Shown: positions 9,101 to 15,616, counted from the first letter of the stretch. The stretch: 18,290 nt of DNA from an uncultured Paracoccus sp. (GCA_937859005.1 CALLYR010000074.1:1-18290), one strand, 5' to 3'. Notes: generated by a model from the letters alone, not told the origin. A program made the numbers and translations.

Positions 9101-9777
9101 TTGAAGAGCCGCGCCTCGCGCACCCACAGGTCCATGATGCCGCCCTCGTTCACCAGGTCGTCGGCGACGGACTGGATGAAGCAGGCGTGGGGCTGGGGAT
9201 GCTCATAGGCCGAGTTCGACTTGACCAGTTCGCCGGTCTGGAAATCGACGTAGAAGTGGCCCTGGCTCGGCCCGTCGATGCCATAGGCCCAGTGCAGGCC
9301 GGTGTTGAACCACTGCGGGCTGTTCGGCGCGGCCATCTGGCGGGCCAGCATGTGGCGCATCTCGTCGTAATAGGCGCGGGCGTCGGATTCACCGGTGAAA
9401 TAGCCGCCCTTCCAGCCCCAATAGGCCCAGGCGCCCGCCAGACGGTCGAACACCTGCCGGGCCGAGGTCTCGCCCATGAAACGCTCGCCCTCGGGCAGCG
9501 CGGCCAGAGCCCCCTCGTCCGGGACCGAACGCCACAGGAATTCGGGCACGCCCTTTTCACGCACGCGCTTGAGCCGCGCGGGCACGCCCGCCTTGCGGAA
9601 GTATTTCTGCGCGATCACGTCGGACGCGACCTGGCTCCAGCCCTCCGGAACCTCGACGGCCTCGTTGCGGAAGACGACGGTGCCGTCCGGGTTGCGGATT
9701 TCCGAGGTGGTGGTGACGAAGCCGATCCCGCCATAGGCCCCGGCCTGTTCGCTGGTGAAACGCCGTTCGATCCGCAT
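6142..9777 (-). CDS. nrdJ: Vitamin B12-dependent (class II) ribonucleotide reductase
   Basis: The 1211-residue product reduces ribonucleotides to deoxyribonucleotides with an adenosylcobalamin-generated radical and needs no oxygen. MRIERRFTSE is the usual family N-terminus, so the ATG at 9777 is preferred over upstream extensions; AGGGGG lies 5 bases before it. Visible signatures are the GSNPCSEYMFLDDTACNLAS active-site block (first Cys about residue 476), TVIAPTGTIGLVMDCDTTGIEPD, and the TSCPD-like region near IFIDMHKEGAGFRAMMNNFA. The C-terminal 28 residues are cysteine-rich (CGECG, CMKCNTCGG and a final Cys near the end) and fit the family's redox or zinc tail. Length fits the long alphaproteobacterial NrdJ form. 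It stands alone, with its own 332-bp upstream region carrying NrdR-like boxes, so nucleotide-status control is likely. Confidence 0.96.
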   Translation of the reverse strand: MRIERRFTSEQAGAYGGIGFVTTTSEIRNPDGTVVFRNEAVEVPEGWSQVASDVIAQKYFRKAGVPARLKRVREKGVPEFLWRSVPDEGALAALPEGERFMGETSARQVFDRLAGAWAYWGWKGGYFTGESDARAYYDEMRHMLARQMAAPNSPQWFNTGLHWAYGIDGPSQGHFYVDFQTGELVKSNSAYEHPQPHACFIQSVADDLVNEGGIMDLWVREARLFKYGSGTGTNFSSLRGEGEKLSGGGKSSGLMGFLKIGDRAAGAIKSGGTTRRAAKMVICDMDHPDIEAFINWKVIEEQKVASLVAGSKMHEAKLNEIFAAIRQWDGSAEDATDPAKNEALKAAIRSAKRAMIPETYVNRVLQYARQGFDSIEFPTYDTDWDSEAYASVSGQNSNNSVRLTDAFLQAVREDADWALIRRTDGKTARTVKARELWDQIGHAAWACADPGIQFHDTVNAWHTCPADGPIRGSNPCSEYMFLDDTACNLASMNLLTFLSNGQFDADGYVHATRLWTLTLEISVLMAQFPSKEIAQRSYDFRTLGLGYANIGGLLMNLGLGYDSDEGRALCGALTALMTGVSYATSAEMAGELGSFPGYARNADAMLRVIRNHRAAAHGTGDYEGVNVNPVALDVDNCPDPAIAQMAQRAWDKALALGEENGFRNAQTTVIAPTGTIGLVMDCDTTGIEPDFALVKFKKLAGGGYFKIINQSVPAALEVLGYSSAQIEEIAAYAVGHASLGNCPGINHTSLTGHGFGPRELEKVDAALASAFDIRFVFNQWTLGEEFCKGTLGIPAERLADPAFDLLRHLGFTRAQIDAANDHVCGTMTLEGAPFLRPEHYSVFDCANACGKRGTRYLSVDSHIRMMAAAQSFISGAISKTINMPNTATIQDALAAYELSWSLGIKANALYRDGSKLSQPLASALVEDDEEAAEVLENGTPQERVAVIAEKIVEKIIIKEAVRSHREKLPARRKGYTQKALIGGHKVYLRTGEYDDGSLGEIFIDMHKEGAGFRAMMNNFAIAVSVGLQYGVPLEEFVDAFTFTRFEPAGMVQGNDSIKNATSILDYIFRELAVSYLDRTDLAHVQPNGARFDTLGGGEAESRNPAPAGDDKSKGLEMLRQISSTGYLRKRLPQELMVLQRGVSAVAVTSGLAAESAGFAAASTVAVAMDARTKARMQGYEGDPCGECGNYTLVRNGTCMKCNTCGGTSGCS

Positions 9778-9895
9778 TGTTGCCCCCTTCGCTTGCGGCA
9801 TGTGCCGGTCCGGCGGCAGGATGCATCCCGCCGCTTTCGAGCGGTGGCAGCCGCCCGGCACATGGTTTCCTGGTTCTGCTGCGGAACGCCAATTA

Positions 9896-9943
9896 CGACT
9901 ATATCTAGTGGGTTCCGCCTGACTGGGACACAATTTGCAGCGT
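9896..9943 (-). promoter_or_regulatory. Tandem NrdR-like boxes upstream of nrdJ
   Basis: Two 16-bp sites start at 9896 (core CTATATCTAG) and 9928 (ACACAATTTGCAGCGT). Each matches about 12 of 16 positions of the known NrdR consensus acaCwAtATaTwGtgt. They are 32 bp apart start to start, with a 16-bp gap, which is the roughly three-helical-turn spacing typical of NrdR operators. They lie about 120-165 bp before the nrdJ ATG. NrdR itself is not in the window. Match counts were made by eye. Confidence 0.65.
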
Positions 9944-9960
9944 CAGAGGGGTGGGGACAA
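9932..9960 (-). promoter_or_regulatory. Putative nrdJ promoter overlapping an NrdR box
   Basis: On the minus strand TTGTCC (9955-9960) is followed after 17 bases by CAAATT (9932-9937). These are 4/6 and 3/6 matches to sigma-70 -35 and -10 hexamers. The -10 lies inside the second NrdR-like box, an arrangement suited to repression. The hexamers are weak. Confidence 0.35.
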
Positions 9961-10051
9961 GCGATATATTTTTCCCCGGCCGCTCGCCCGGCGATTGACA
10001 AACCGCGCGTTTTTGCCCCGGCCTGATCCTGTACCACGGGAACGTTTTTCC

Positions 10052-10125
10052 GGTGGATAAGTCGGTACGAAGGATTCTGGCAGGATTGCCTGAACCTTTC
10101 TGCTGCCGCCTAGGCGTTATCCACA
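10052..10125. promoter_or_regulatory. Two DnaA-box-like sites upstream of nrdJ
   Basis: TTATCCACA at 10117-10125 is a perfect DnaA-box consensus on the plus strand. TTATCCACC, one mismatch, lies on the minus strand at 10052-10060. An AT-rich patch (GATATATTTTT, about 9962-9972) lies nearby. The first site overlaps the last codons of the folate cyclo-ligase gene, so chance or coding constraint is possible. DnaA control of ribonucleotide reductase genes is known in E. coli (nrdAB), which makes the position suggestive. Confidence 0.35.
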
Positions 10126-10700
10126 GACCTGTCCACCGCCCCGCCCGAGTCGCTGGCGCGCAGAATGGTCTTGTCGGTGACGATCATGTCCAGCGGCTGA
10201 TCGGTCGGCTCGTCCGGAATTTCCGGCAGGGCCTGCGCGGCCCAGGCCAGCCCGATCGCCGTCACGGGCGCATGTTTGCGCAGCTTTTCCAGCGTCCGGT
10301 CGTAAAAGCCGCCGCCATAGCCCAGCCGGTGCAACCGCAGATCGAATCCGACCAGTGGCACGATCACCACAGCGGGTTCGACCAGCGGGGCCGAATCGGA
10401 AGGGTGGCTGGTCCCCCAGGGGCCGCACACCAGCGGCTCGCCCCGCCACAGGCGGAACAGCAGCGGCATCGCCGGCCCCGGCACCACCGGCAGGCAGACG
10501 GGGCCGTCATGGGCGGCCAGCGCCGGCCGCGGGTCGGGTTCGCCCCGCATCGGCCAGTATCCGGCCAGCATTGCCCCCCCATGCGGGGTCAGGGCGTCAT
10601 GCAGATTGGCCTGCAGGGCCGCCCCGTCGCCCCCCGCCGCGCGCGCAGCCAGCGCCCGCGCCCGCAGCGCGGCCTTGTCCGTCGTCAGATCAGCAGCCAT
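10110..10700 (-). CDS. fthC: 5-formyltetrahydrofolate cyclo-ligase
   Basis: The 196-residue product converts 5-formyl-THF to 5,10-methenyl-THF with ATP, returning folate to the one-carbon pool in the cytoplasm. The family motif LGYGGGFYDR is at residues 126-135. The N-terminal basic helix (DKAALRARALAAR) and the MIVTDKTIL segment near the C-terminus are also typical, and the length is normal. The ATG at 10700 is chosen because it begins the conserved helix. It overlaps the mgtE stop by 16 bp, so the two genes are probably co-transcribed and translationally coupled. Longer frames upstream are shadows of mgtE. 6S RNA is often found next to this gene in proteobacteria, but no candidate was recognised here. 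The name ygfA is also used. Confidence 0.92.
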   Translation of the reverse strand: MAADLTTDKAALRARALAARAAGGDGAALQANLHDALTPHGGAMLAGYWPMRGEPDPRPALAAHDGPVCLPVVPGPAMPLLFRLWRGEPLVCGPWGTSHPSDSAPLVEPAVVIVPLVGFDLRLHRLGYGGGFYDRTLEKLRKHAPVTAIGLAWAAQALPEIPDEPTDQPLDMIVTDKTILRASDSGGAVDRSVDNA

Positions 10701-12067
10701 GTCGCAAACCCCAGAAATGCCAGAAAGCCCATCACATCGGTCAGCGTGGTGACGAAAGTCCCCGAGGCCAGCGCCGGGTCCAGCCCCATCCGTTCCAGTG
10801 TCAGCGGCACCATCACGCCCCCCAGGGCCGCGACGATCTGGTTCACGATCATCGCCATCGCCAGAACCACCCCCAGCCGCAGATCGCCGAAGACCAGCAG
10901 GCCCGCCATCCCCAGGATCAGCGCCAGCCCCACCCCGTTCAGCATCCCCGCGAAAAGTTCGCGCTTGATGACGCGCCGGGCGGTCGAACGGTTCAGGTCG
11001 CGGGTCGCCAGCGCCCGCACCGCCACGGCCAGCGACTGCGTGCCCGCGATGCCCCCGGTCGAGGCCACGATCGGCATCAGCGCCGCCAGCACCACCAGGG
11101 CGGCGATGGTGCGTTCGAATTGCGCGATCACCAGCGCCGACAGCGAGGCGGTGAACAGATTGGCCACCAGCCACGGCAGGCGCTGGCGCGCGGTGGCCAG
11201 CGCGCTGTCGGACACATGGCTGTCGGTGTTGACCCCCGACAGGCGCAGGATGTCCTCCTCGTGTTCCTCGTCCAGCACGGTCATGGCGTCGTCGATGGTG
11301 ATGACGCCGACCAGCCGGTCGTGATCGTCCACCACGGGGGCCGAGATCAAGTGATACTTGTTGAAGGCATAGGCCACGTCGCCTTCGTCCTGCCGGGCGG
11401 AAATGGTGCGGAAGCTGTCCTCGGCGATGTCGCGCAGGCGGGCGGTGCGCTGCGACGACAGCAGCCGGCCCAGCGTGACATAGCCGACGGGATGGCGGCG
11501 CGGATCGACCAGGATCACGTGATAGAACTGGTCGGGCAGCCAGTCCTCGGCCCGCAGGAAGTCGATGGTCTCGCCCACGGTCCAGTGTTCGGGGGCGGCG
11601 ACCACCTCGGACTGCATCAGGCGTCCGGCGGAATATTCGGGCCAGTTCAGCGACTGCTCGACCGCGGCGCGGTCGGATTCGTCCAGCGCGGCCAGGATCG
11701 TCTCGCGCTCGGGGCCTTCCATGTCCTCGACCAGATCGACGACATCGTCGCTGTCCATCTCGCGCACGGCCTCGGCCAGCACGTCATGGGGAAGCTGCTC
11801 GATCACCTCCTCGCGGATGGCCTCGTCGATCTCGGTCAGGATCTCGCCACCGATCTCGCCAGACCACAGGCGCAGGAATTCGCGCCGCCGGGCCAGGTTC
11901 AGCTGTTCGATCAGGTCGGCGATGTCCGCCGGGTGCAGGGGTTCCAGCAGCGCGTCCAGCCGGGGCTGATCGGCACGGTCGATCGCCTCCTCGATATCGG
12001 CGATCACGGCGCGCGCAGGAACGAACTCGCCGTCGTCGGGGTCGGCCCCCTGCCGCGTGTCGGTCAT
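10685..12067 (-). CDS. mgtE: MgtE-family magnesium transporter
   Basis: The 460-residue product is a Mg2+ channel of the inner membrane gated by cytosolic Mg2+. Domain order is complete: an acidic N-terminal helical domain (about 20-145), a CBS pair (about 150-275, with YHVILVDPRRHPVGYVTL and SAPVVDDHDRLVGVITIDD), a plug-helix region and five membrane helices (about 298-460). The signatures LMPIVASTGGIAGTQS and TDVMGF are present; Asp444 corresponds to the pore aspartate. The start at 12067 has AGGAG seven bases upstream. The gene is followed by fthC with a 16-bp overlap and preceded by the HisN-like gene 71 bp away, with a GC-rich hairpin in that gap. No Mg2+ riboswitch was recognised in the short leader. 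Confidence 0.95.
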   Translation of the reverse strand: MTDTRQGADPDDGEFVPARAVIADIEEAIDRADQPRLDALLEPLHPADIADLIEQLNLARRREFLRLWSGEIGGEILTEIDEAIREEVIEQLPHDVLAEAVREMDSDDVVDLVEDMEGPERETILAALDESDRAAVEQSLNWPEYSAGRLMQSEVVAAPEHWTVGETIDFLRAEDWLPDQFYHVILVDPRRHPVGYVTLGRLLSSQRTARLRDIAEDSFRTISARQDEGDVAYAFNKYHLISAPVVDDHDRLVGVITIDDAMTVLDEEHEEDILRLSGVNTDSHVSDSALATARQRLPWLVANLFTASLSALVIAQFERTIAALVVLAALMPIVASTGGIAGTQSLAVAVRALATRDLNRSTARRVIKRELFAGMLNGVGLALILGMAGLLVFGDLRLGVVLAMAMIVNQIVAALGGVMVPLTLERMGLDPALASGTFVTTLTDVMGFLAFLGFATWLLI

Positions 12068-12089
12068 GCCGTCTCTCCTGTCGCACCGC

Positions 12090-12113
12090 GCGCGCCGCAC
12101 CATATCGGCGCGC
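12090..12113 (-). other. GC-rich hairpin between the hisN-like gene and mgtE
   Basis: An 8-bp stem, GCGCGCCG/CGGCGCGC, with an 8-base loop lies 23 bp before the mgtE start. No U tract follows on the minus strand. It may end the upstream transcript or shape the mgtE leader. Confidence 0.35.
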
Positions 12114-12138
12114 CCGAAAACCGGCAACTGCGCAAAAG

Positions 12139-12924
12139 TCAGGCGTTCAGCAGCACCAGCGCCGCCGCGTGCAGGTCAGGGGTGGCGGCGGCGATCACCT
12201 GCCCGCCCCCATGCGCGGGTCCGCCCTGCCAGTCGGTCACGATCCCGCCCGCGGCCTGCACCACCGCCATCGGCGCCACGATGTCATAGGCCTGCAACCC
12301 CGCCTCGATCACCAGATCGACCTGCCCCAGCGCCAGCAGCGCATAGGCATAGCAGTCCAGCCCATACCGCGTCAGCCGCACCCGTTCCGCGACCCGGCGA
12401 AAGGCCGCGCCCTCGGCCGGGGTGCCCACTTCGGGATAGGTGGTCATCAGCGTGGCATCGGCAAGTTGCACGCCCCCGCGCACCGTCAGGTCGCCCGCGC
12501 CATGGGGCGAGGCAAGACGCGCCGCCCCCCAGCCGCCCTCGAACCGTTCACCGGTCCAGGGCTGGTCCACGATGCCATAGATCGCGCCGTCGGCATCGGT
12601 CAGGCCGATCAGCACGCCCCAACTGGGCGCCCCGCACAGATAAGCGCGGGTGCCGTCGATCGGATCAAGCACCCAGGTCAGGCCACTGGTGCCGGGCCGG
12701 GCCCCGTATTCCTCGCCCTGCGGGCGGCGCTCGGCCAGGATCGCGCGCATGGCGCACTCGCTGGCGCGGTCGGCCTGAGTCACGGGATCGAAACCCGTCG
12801 CGGCCTTGTTGTCGGGCCGCAGCGCAGGGCTGCGAAAATGGCGCAGCGTTTCGATGCGCGCGGCATCTGCCATCGCGGCTGCCGTGGCGCGCAGCGTCTG
12901 GCGGTCGTCATCGGACAGGATCAT
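12139..12924 (-). CDS. hisN: Inositol-monophosphatase superfamily phosphatase, histidinol-phosphatase (HisN) type
   Basis: The 261-residue cytoplasmic Mg2+-dependent phosphatase carries all motifs of the superfamily: GEEYG (Glu71, Glu72), WVLDPIDGT (Asp87, Asp90) and AYDIVAPMAVVQAAGGIVTDW (Asp214). The last motif, ending in GGIVTDW.G, is closer to HisN-type histidinol-phosphate phosphatases than to SuhB or CysQ, which is why the histidine-pathway role is preferred. No other his genes are nearby, so this remains a family inference. The ATG at 12924 gives the conserved length; GGGAAG lies upstream. It sits 100 bp after the XRE regulator and 71 bp before mgtE, both on the same strand. Inositol or other sugar-phosphate substrates remain possible. 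Confidence 0.85.
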   Translation of the reverse strand: MILSDDDRQTLRATAAAMADAARIETLRHFRSPALRPDNKAATGFDPVTQADRASECAMRAILAERRPQGEEYGARPGTSGLTWVLDPIDGTRAYLCGAPSWGVLIGLTDADGAIYGIVDQPWTGERFEGGWGAARLASPHGAGDLTVRGGVQLADATLMTTYPEVGTPAEGAAFRRVAERVRLTRYGLDCYAYALLALGQVDLVIEAGLQAYDIVAPMAVVQAAGGIVTDWQGGPAHGGGQVIAAATPDLHAAALVLLNA

Positions 12925-12943
12925 GGCGGGCTTCCCGGTCTGC

Positions 12944-12961
12944 GCGGGCGCCGTCGCCCGC
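12944..12961 (-). terminator. GC-rich hairpin after the XRE regulator gene
   Basis: The stem GCGGGCG/CGCCCGC with a 4-base loop lies 64 bp past the regulator stop and just before the hisN-like start. A competing hairpin GCCCGC/GCGGGC overlaps it at 12956-12970. There is no U tract. Termination or alternative leader folding are both possible. Confidence 0.28.
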
Positions 12962-13024
12962 AGCGCGGGCTTAGCGTTCCCGCGCCGCCGTGACCACTGC
13001 CGAAACCCCCGGCTGATTCCCGGA

Positions 13025-13381
13025 TCAGGCCGCGTGCGACAGCACCCGCGCCAGTTCGAAGATCTGCCGCCGCTGCGCCTCGGGGATGGAGTAATAGGCC
13101 CGAACCAGTTGCAGCGCCTCGCGGTCGGCCAGCAGGTCCGAGGGCGCGGCAGCCGCATCTTCGGCGGCCAGCCCCTCGAAGAAATAGGTCACCGGCACGT
13201 CCAGTGCCTGGGCAATATCCCACAGCCGGGACGCCGAAACCCGGTTCATGCCGGTTTCATATTTCTGAATCTGCTGAAACTTGATGCCCACCGCTTCGGC
13301 CAGTTGCTGCTGTGTGACGCCGATCGTCCAACGGCGGTGGCGAATACGTTTTCCCACATGTACATCGACAGAGTGTTTCAT
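13025..13381 (-). CDS. XRE-family helix-turn-helix transcriptional regulator
   Basis: The 118-residue protein has a Cro/CI-type HTH at about residues 10-68 (KRIRHRRWTIGVTQQQLAEA, IKFQQIQKYETGMNRVSASRL, YFFEGL). It is followed by a short helical tail (LVRAYYSIPEAQRRQIFELARVL). This is the common small XRE protein of alphaproteobacteria. The ATG at 13381 is chosen because GAGGA lies seven bases upstream; an extension to a TTG at 13399 lacks that support. It is divergent from the quinone oxidoreductase, 68 bp away from that gene's ATG. A 10-bp palindrome in the shared region could be its operator. The target genes are not known from sequence. Confidence 0.9.
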   Translation of the reverse strand: MKHSVDVHVGKRIRHRRWTIGVTQQQLAEAVGIKFQQIQKYETGMNRVSASRLWDIAQALDVPVTYFFEGLAAEDAAAAPSDLLADREALQLVRAYYSIPEAQRRQIFELARVLSHAA

Positions 13382-13445
13382 CGTCACGTCCTCGCTCAAT
13401 CTTCACGGGCAGTAACGCGGCTACTTTCAATCAGCGAGACAAATC

Positions 13446-13455
13446 GGACATGTCC
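13446..13455. promoter_or_regulatory. Perfect palindrome GGACATGTCC in the divergent promoter region
   Basis: A 10-bp perfect palindrome spans the candidate ATG of the oxidoreductase and lies 65 bp upstream of the XRE gene. It is nested in a broader interrupted repeat ATCGG...CCGAT (13443-13464). It is a plausible operator for the neighbouring XRE protein but could be chance. Confidence 0.3.
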
Positions 13456-14544
13456 TCCCCCGATCTGACTAAAAAGACAGGTGTTTTGCCCGCCAAAGGC
13501 GGGTTTTCGACCCCCGCATACGAGGACCGGCAGGGCCTCGTCCGAATCGTTTGCATCAGTGCCCAAGGGGCGGCGCCACAACTTTCGCGTGTAGCTTCGC
13601 CGGGCGCTCCGGGGCCGGGCGAGGTCGCCCTGCGCATGGGGGCGGCGGCGCTGAACTTCGCGGATCTGCTCATGATCGAGGGGCGTTACCAGGACACGCC
13701 GCCCTTTCCCTTCACCGCCGGTCTGGAAGGGGCGGGCGTGGTCGAGGCCGCAGGTCCGGGCACGCCATTCACCCCCGGCGACCGGGTGGCCGTGTGGTCG
13801 CGCGGTACGCTGGCCGACCGCATGGTCGTTCCGGCGGATGCCTGTCTGCCCCTGCCCGACAACATGACCCTGGCCGAGGCCGCCGGCTTCCAGATCGCCT
13901 ATGGCACCAGCCATCTGGCGCTGACGGGGCCGGGGGCGCTGCGGCCGGGCGACAGGGTGGTGGTGCTGGGTGCCGCGGGCGGGGTCGGGCTGACGGCGGT
14001 GGAAATCGCCGCGGCGCTGGGCGCGCAGGTGATCGGCGTCGCACGCGGCCACGACCGGCTGGAAACCGTGCGCCGCGCCGGGGCCCATCACGTGCTGGAC
14101 AGCGACGCCACCCCCGACCTGAAGGCCGCGCTGAAGGATCTGGGCGGCGTCGATGTCGTCTATGACGCCGTGGGCGATGCGGCGGGGCTGGCGGCCTTTG
14201 GCGCCCTGCGGCCGGGCGGGCGGCATCTGCTGATCGGCTTTGCGGGGGGCAAGCCGCCCGCGCTGCCGCTGAACCACGCGCTGGTCAAGAACATCTCCAT
14301 CCACGGCTTTTATTGGGGCGGTTATCGCAGCCTGGACCCGCAGGCGCTGAAGGACAGCCTGACGGCGCTGTTCGCGATGCATGCGGCGGGACGGCTGCAT
14401 CCGGTGGTCGGCGCCACCCTGCCCATCGAACGCGTGGCCGAAGGTTACGCCCTGCTGCGCAGCCGCCGGGCGGTGGGCAAGGTCATCATCACGATGGATG
14501 GAAATGCCGCAGACCTGCCCGGCAATGATGAAAAGGCAGGTTGA
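13450..14544 (+). CDS. NADPH:quinone oxidoreductase, zinc-independent MDR family
   Basis: The product has up to 364 residues. The catalytic N-terminal domain has PGPGEVALRMGAAALNFADLLMIEGRYQ and PFTAGLEGAGVV. The Rossmann nucleotide-binding loop is GAAGGVG (residues 174-180), followed by a substrate-binding end with HGFYWGGY and VGKVIITMDG. The GHE zinc-ligand block of alcohol dehydrogenases is absent, which fits quinone reductases of the QOR type. Conservation begins only near residue 31 (VRIVC). No ATG, GTG or TTG lies between TTG 13486 and that point, so the start is ambiguous: ATG 13450 or TTG 13486, neither with a strong ribosome-binding site. A terminator-like hairpin at 13489-13507 falls in this doubtful segment. 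The BI-1 gene follows 81 bp downstream. The physiological substrate is unknown. Confidence 0.85.
   Translation: MSSPDLTKKTGVLPAKGGFSTPAYEDRQGLVRIVCISAQGAAPQLSRVASPGAPGPGEVALRMGAAALNFADLLMIEGRYQDTPPFPFTAGLEGAGVVEAAGPGTPFTPGDRVAVWSRGTLADRMVVPADACLPLPDNMTLAEAAGFQIAYGTSHLALTGPGALRPGDRVVVLGAAGGVGLTAVEIAAALGAQVIGVARGHDRLETVRRAGAHHVLDSDATPDLKAALKDLGGVDVVYDAVGDAAGLAAFGALRPGGRHLLIGFAGGKPPALPLNHALVKNISIHGFYWGGYRSLDPQALKDSLTALFAMHAAGRLHPVVGATLPIERVAEGYALLRSRRAVGKVIITMDGNAADLPGNDEKAG
13489..13507 (+). terminator. Intrinsic terminator or attenuator at the 5' end of the quinone oxidoreductase gene
   Basis: CCCGCC-AAA-GGCGGG is followed at once by TTTT, the form of a compact intrinsic terminator on the plus strand. 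It lies between the candidate ATG and the conserved coding region. No plus-strand gene precedes it, and on the minus strand no U tract follows. Confidence 0.55.
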
Positions 14545-14580
14545 ATCCGCGCCTGTCCGAACCAATATCCGTCCGGAACC

Positions 14581-14598
14581 GCCCGGCCCAGTCCGGGC
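14581..14598 (+). other. Small hairpin between the oxidoreductase and BI-1 genes
   Basis: The stem GCCCGG/CCGGGC has a 6-base loop. It is not followed by T residues and sits 28 bp before the BI-1 start. It may be a partial terminator or leader structure. Confidence 0.3.
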
Positions 14599-14625
14599 GC
14601 AAGAGCCATGCCGAGGGAGAGTTTG

Positions 14626-15372
14626 ATGGCTGAATACAACACGATCCGCCGCCCGTCCGCGACGGCCACCCGCGGTGCGGTCTTCGACGAGGGCCTGCGG
14701 GCCTATATGAACAAGGTCTACAGCCTGATGTGCGTGGGCATGCTGGTGACGGCGGCCGCGGCCTGGGGGCTGTCGGAACTGGCGATCGGGCCGGACGGCA
14801 AGGCCAGCGAATTCGGCCGCATGCTGTACCAGTCGCCCCTGAAATGGGTGATCATGTTCCTGCCGCTGGTCATGGTCTTCGCCTTCGGCGCGGCGATGCG
14901 GCGCCTGTCGGTGCAGGGCGCGACCCTGCTGTTCTATGCCTTCGCGGTCGCCATGGGCGCCTCGCTCAGCTGGATCTTCCTGGCCTATACCAGCACCTCG
15001 ATCGTCACGACCTTCGTGGCCACGGCTGCCGGTTTCGCGGGCCTGTCGCTGTTCGGCTATACGACCAGGCGCGACCTGTCGGGGATGGGCCGCTTCCTGA
15101 TGATCGGCCTGATCGGCCTGCTGGTGGTGATGATCGTCAACATCTTCATGCAGTCGCCGGGCCTGCAGTTCGCGATCTCGGCGGTGGGCGTGCTGATCTT
15201 TGCCGGCCTGACCGCCTATGACACGCAGAACATCAAGAACACCTATCTGGAAATGGCGGGCAGCGACGCGGACTTCATCGGCAAGGCCGCCATCATGGGT
15301 GCGCTGACCCTGTATCTGGATTTCCTGAACCTGTTCATGTTCCTGCTGAACTTCATGGGCGAGCGCGAGTGA
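14626..15372 (+). CDS. Bax inhibitor-1 (BI-1)/YccA family membrane protein
   Basis: The 248-residue integral membrane protein has about seven hydrophobic spans. The family hallmarks are the N-terminal soluble stretch ending FDEGLRAYMNKVYSLM, the middle SWIFLAYTSTSIVTTFVATAAGF, and the end ITAYDTQ-like LTAYDTQNIKN followed by ALTLYLDFLNLFMFLLNFMG. BI-1 proteins (E. coli YccA/YbhL relatives) act in the inner membrane; reported roles include FtsH modulation and ion leak, but nothing here fixes which applies. The ATG at 14626 has GAGGGAG about six bases upstream, so it is preferred over the ATG at 14608. It follows the oxidoreductase on the same strand and is the last core-like gene before the mobile element, whose left end lies 36 bp beyond the stop. 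Confidence 0.93.
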   Translation: MAEYNTIRRPSATATRGAVFDEGLRAYMNKVYSLMCVGMLVTAAAAWGLSELAIGPDGKASEFGRMLYQSPLKWVIMFLPLVMVFAFGAAMRRLSVQGATLLFYAFAVAMGASLSWIFLAYTSTSIVTTFVATAAGFAGLSLFGYTTRRDLSGMGRFLMIGLIGLLVVMIVNIFMQSPGLQFAISAVGVLIFAGLTAYDTQNIKNTYLEMAGSDADFIGKAAIMGALTLYLDFLNLFMFLLNFMGERE

Positions 15373-15408
15373 GCGCACGCCCATGAACGGAAAAGGGCCG
15401 GCGTTTCG

Positions 15409-15430
15409 CTGACACATTCCGTCCCTTAGG
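15409..15430 (+). repeat. Left terminal inverted repeat of the insertion sequence
   Basis: It begins CTGACACATTCCGTCCCTT and then AGG. It pairs with the right end at 18004-18027, with 10 perfect outer bases and about 19 identities in all, allowing two small gaps. Confidence 0.65.
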
Positions 15431-15443
15431 ACATGCCGAAGAG

Positions 15444-15479
15444 GGCCTGCCGGAGACGATCTGGCAGGCCTTTGTTCTT
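15444..15479 (+). terminator. Strong intrinsic terminator inside the left end of the insertion sequence
   Basis: An 8-bp stem, GGCCTGCC/GGCAGGCC, with an 11-base loop is followed by TTTGTTCTT. It lies 71 bp after the BI-1 stop but within the element. It would stop BI-1 transcription and also shield the transposase from outside promoters, as known for several insertion sequences. Confidence 0.75.
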
Positions 15480-15616
15480 CTGAGAGATTTCGAGAGACGC
15501 CCGGGCACAACTTTCGGGTGAGAAGGCGCGCAGCTGCGCCTGGAAACACTTTATAGGGGATTTCACATTATCCCGCTTCGTGGCAGGCGATAACCGCCAA
15601 TCTACGGAGCGACGCA

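Noticed and set aside
6097..10026. A very long open frame on the plus strand opposite nrdJ
   Set aside because: Its composition (many Arg, Gly, His, Asp residues) is typical of the antisense of a GC-rich gene, and nrdJ on the other strand is unmistakable.
9778..10109. A 6S RNA gene next to the 5-formyltetrahydrofolate cyclo-ligase gene
   Set aside because: This linkage is common in proteobacteria, but no long rod-like hairpin with a central bubble could be found in the gap.
10355..12289. Long plus-strand open frame opposite mgtE and fthC
   Set aside because: It is the antisense shadow of two well-recognised genes; it has no domain and is low-complexity in arginine, proline and histidine.
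13577..15516. The 11-base sequence CACAACTTTCG at 13577-13587 and 15506-15516 as possible attachment sites
   Set aside because: One copy is inside a coding gene and the other is inside the insertion sequence, not at its edge. There is no integrase, so this is probably coincidence.
13396..15549. A 717-codon minus-strand open frame opposite the oxidoreductase and BI-1 genes
   Set aside because: Both plus-strand genes show clear family motifs, and the minus frame reads as antisense noise.
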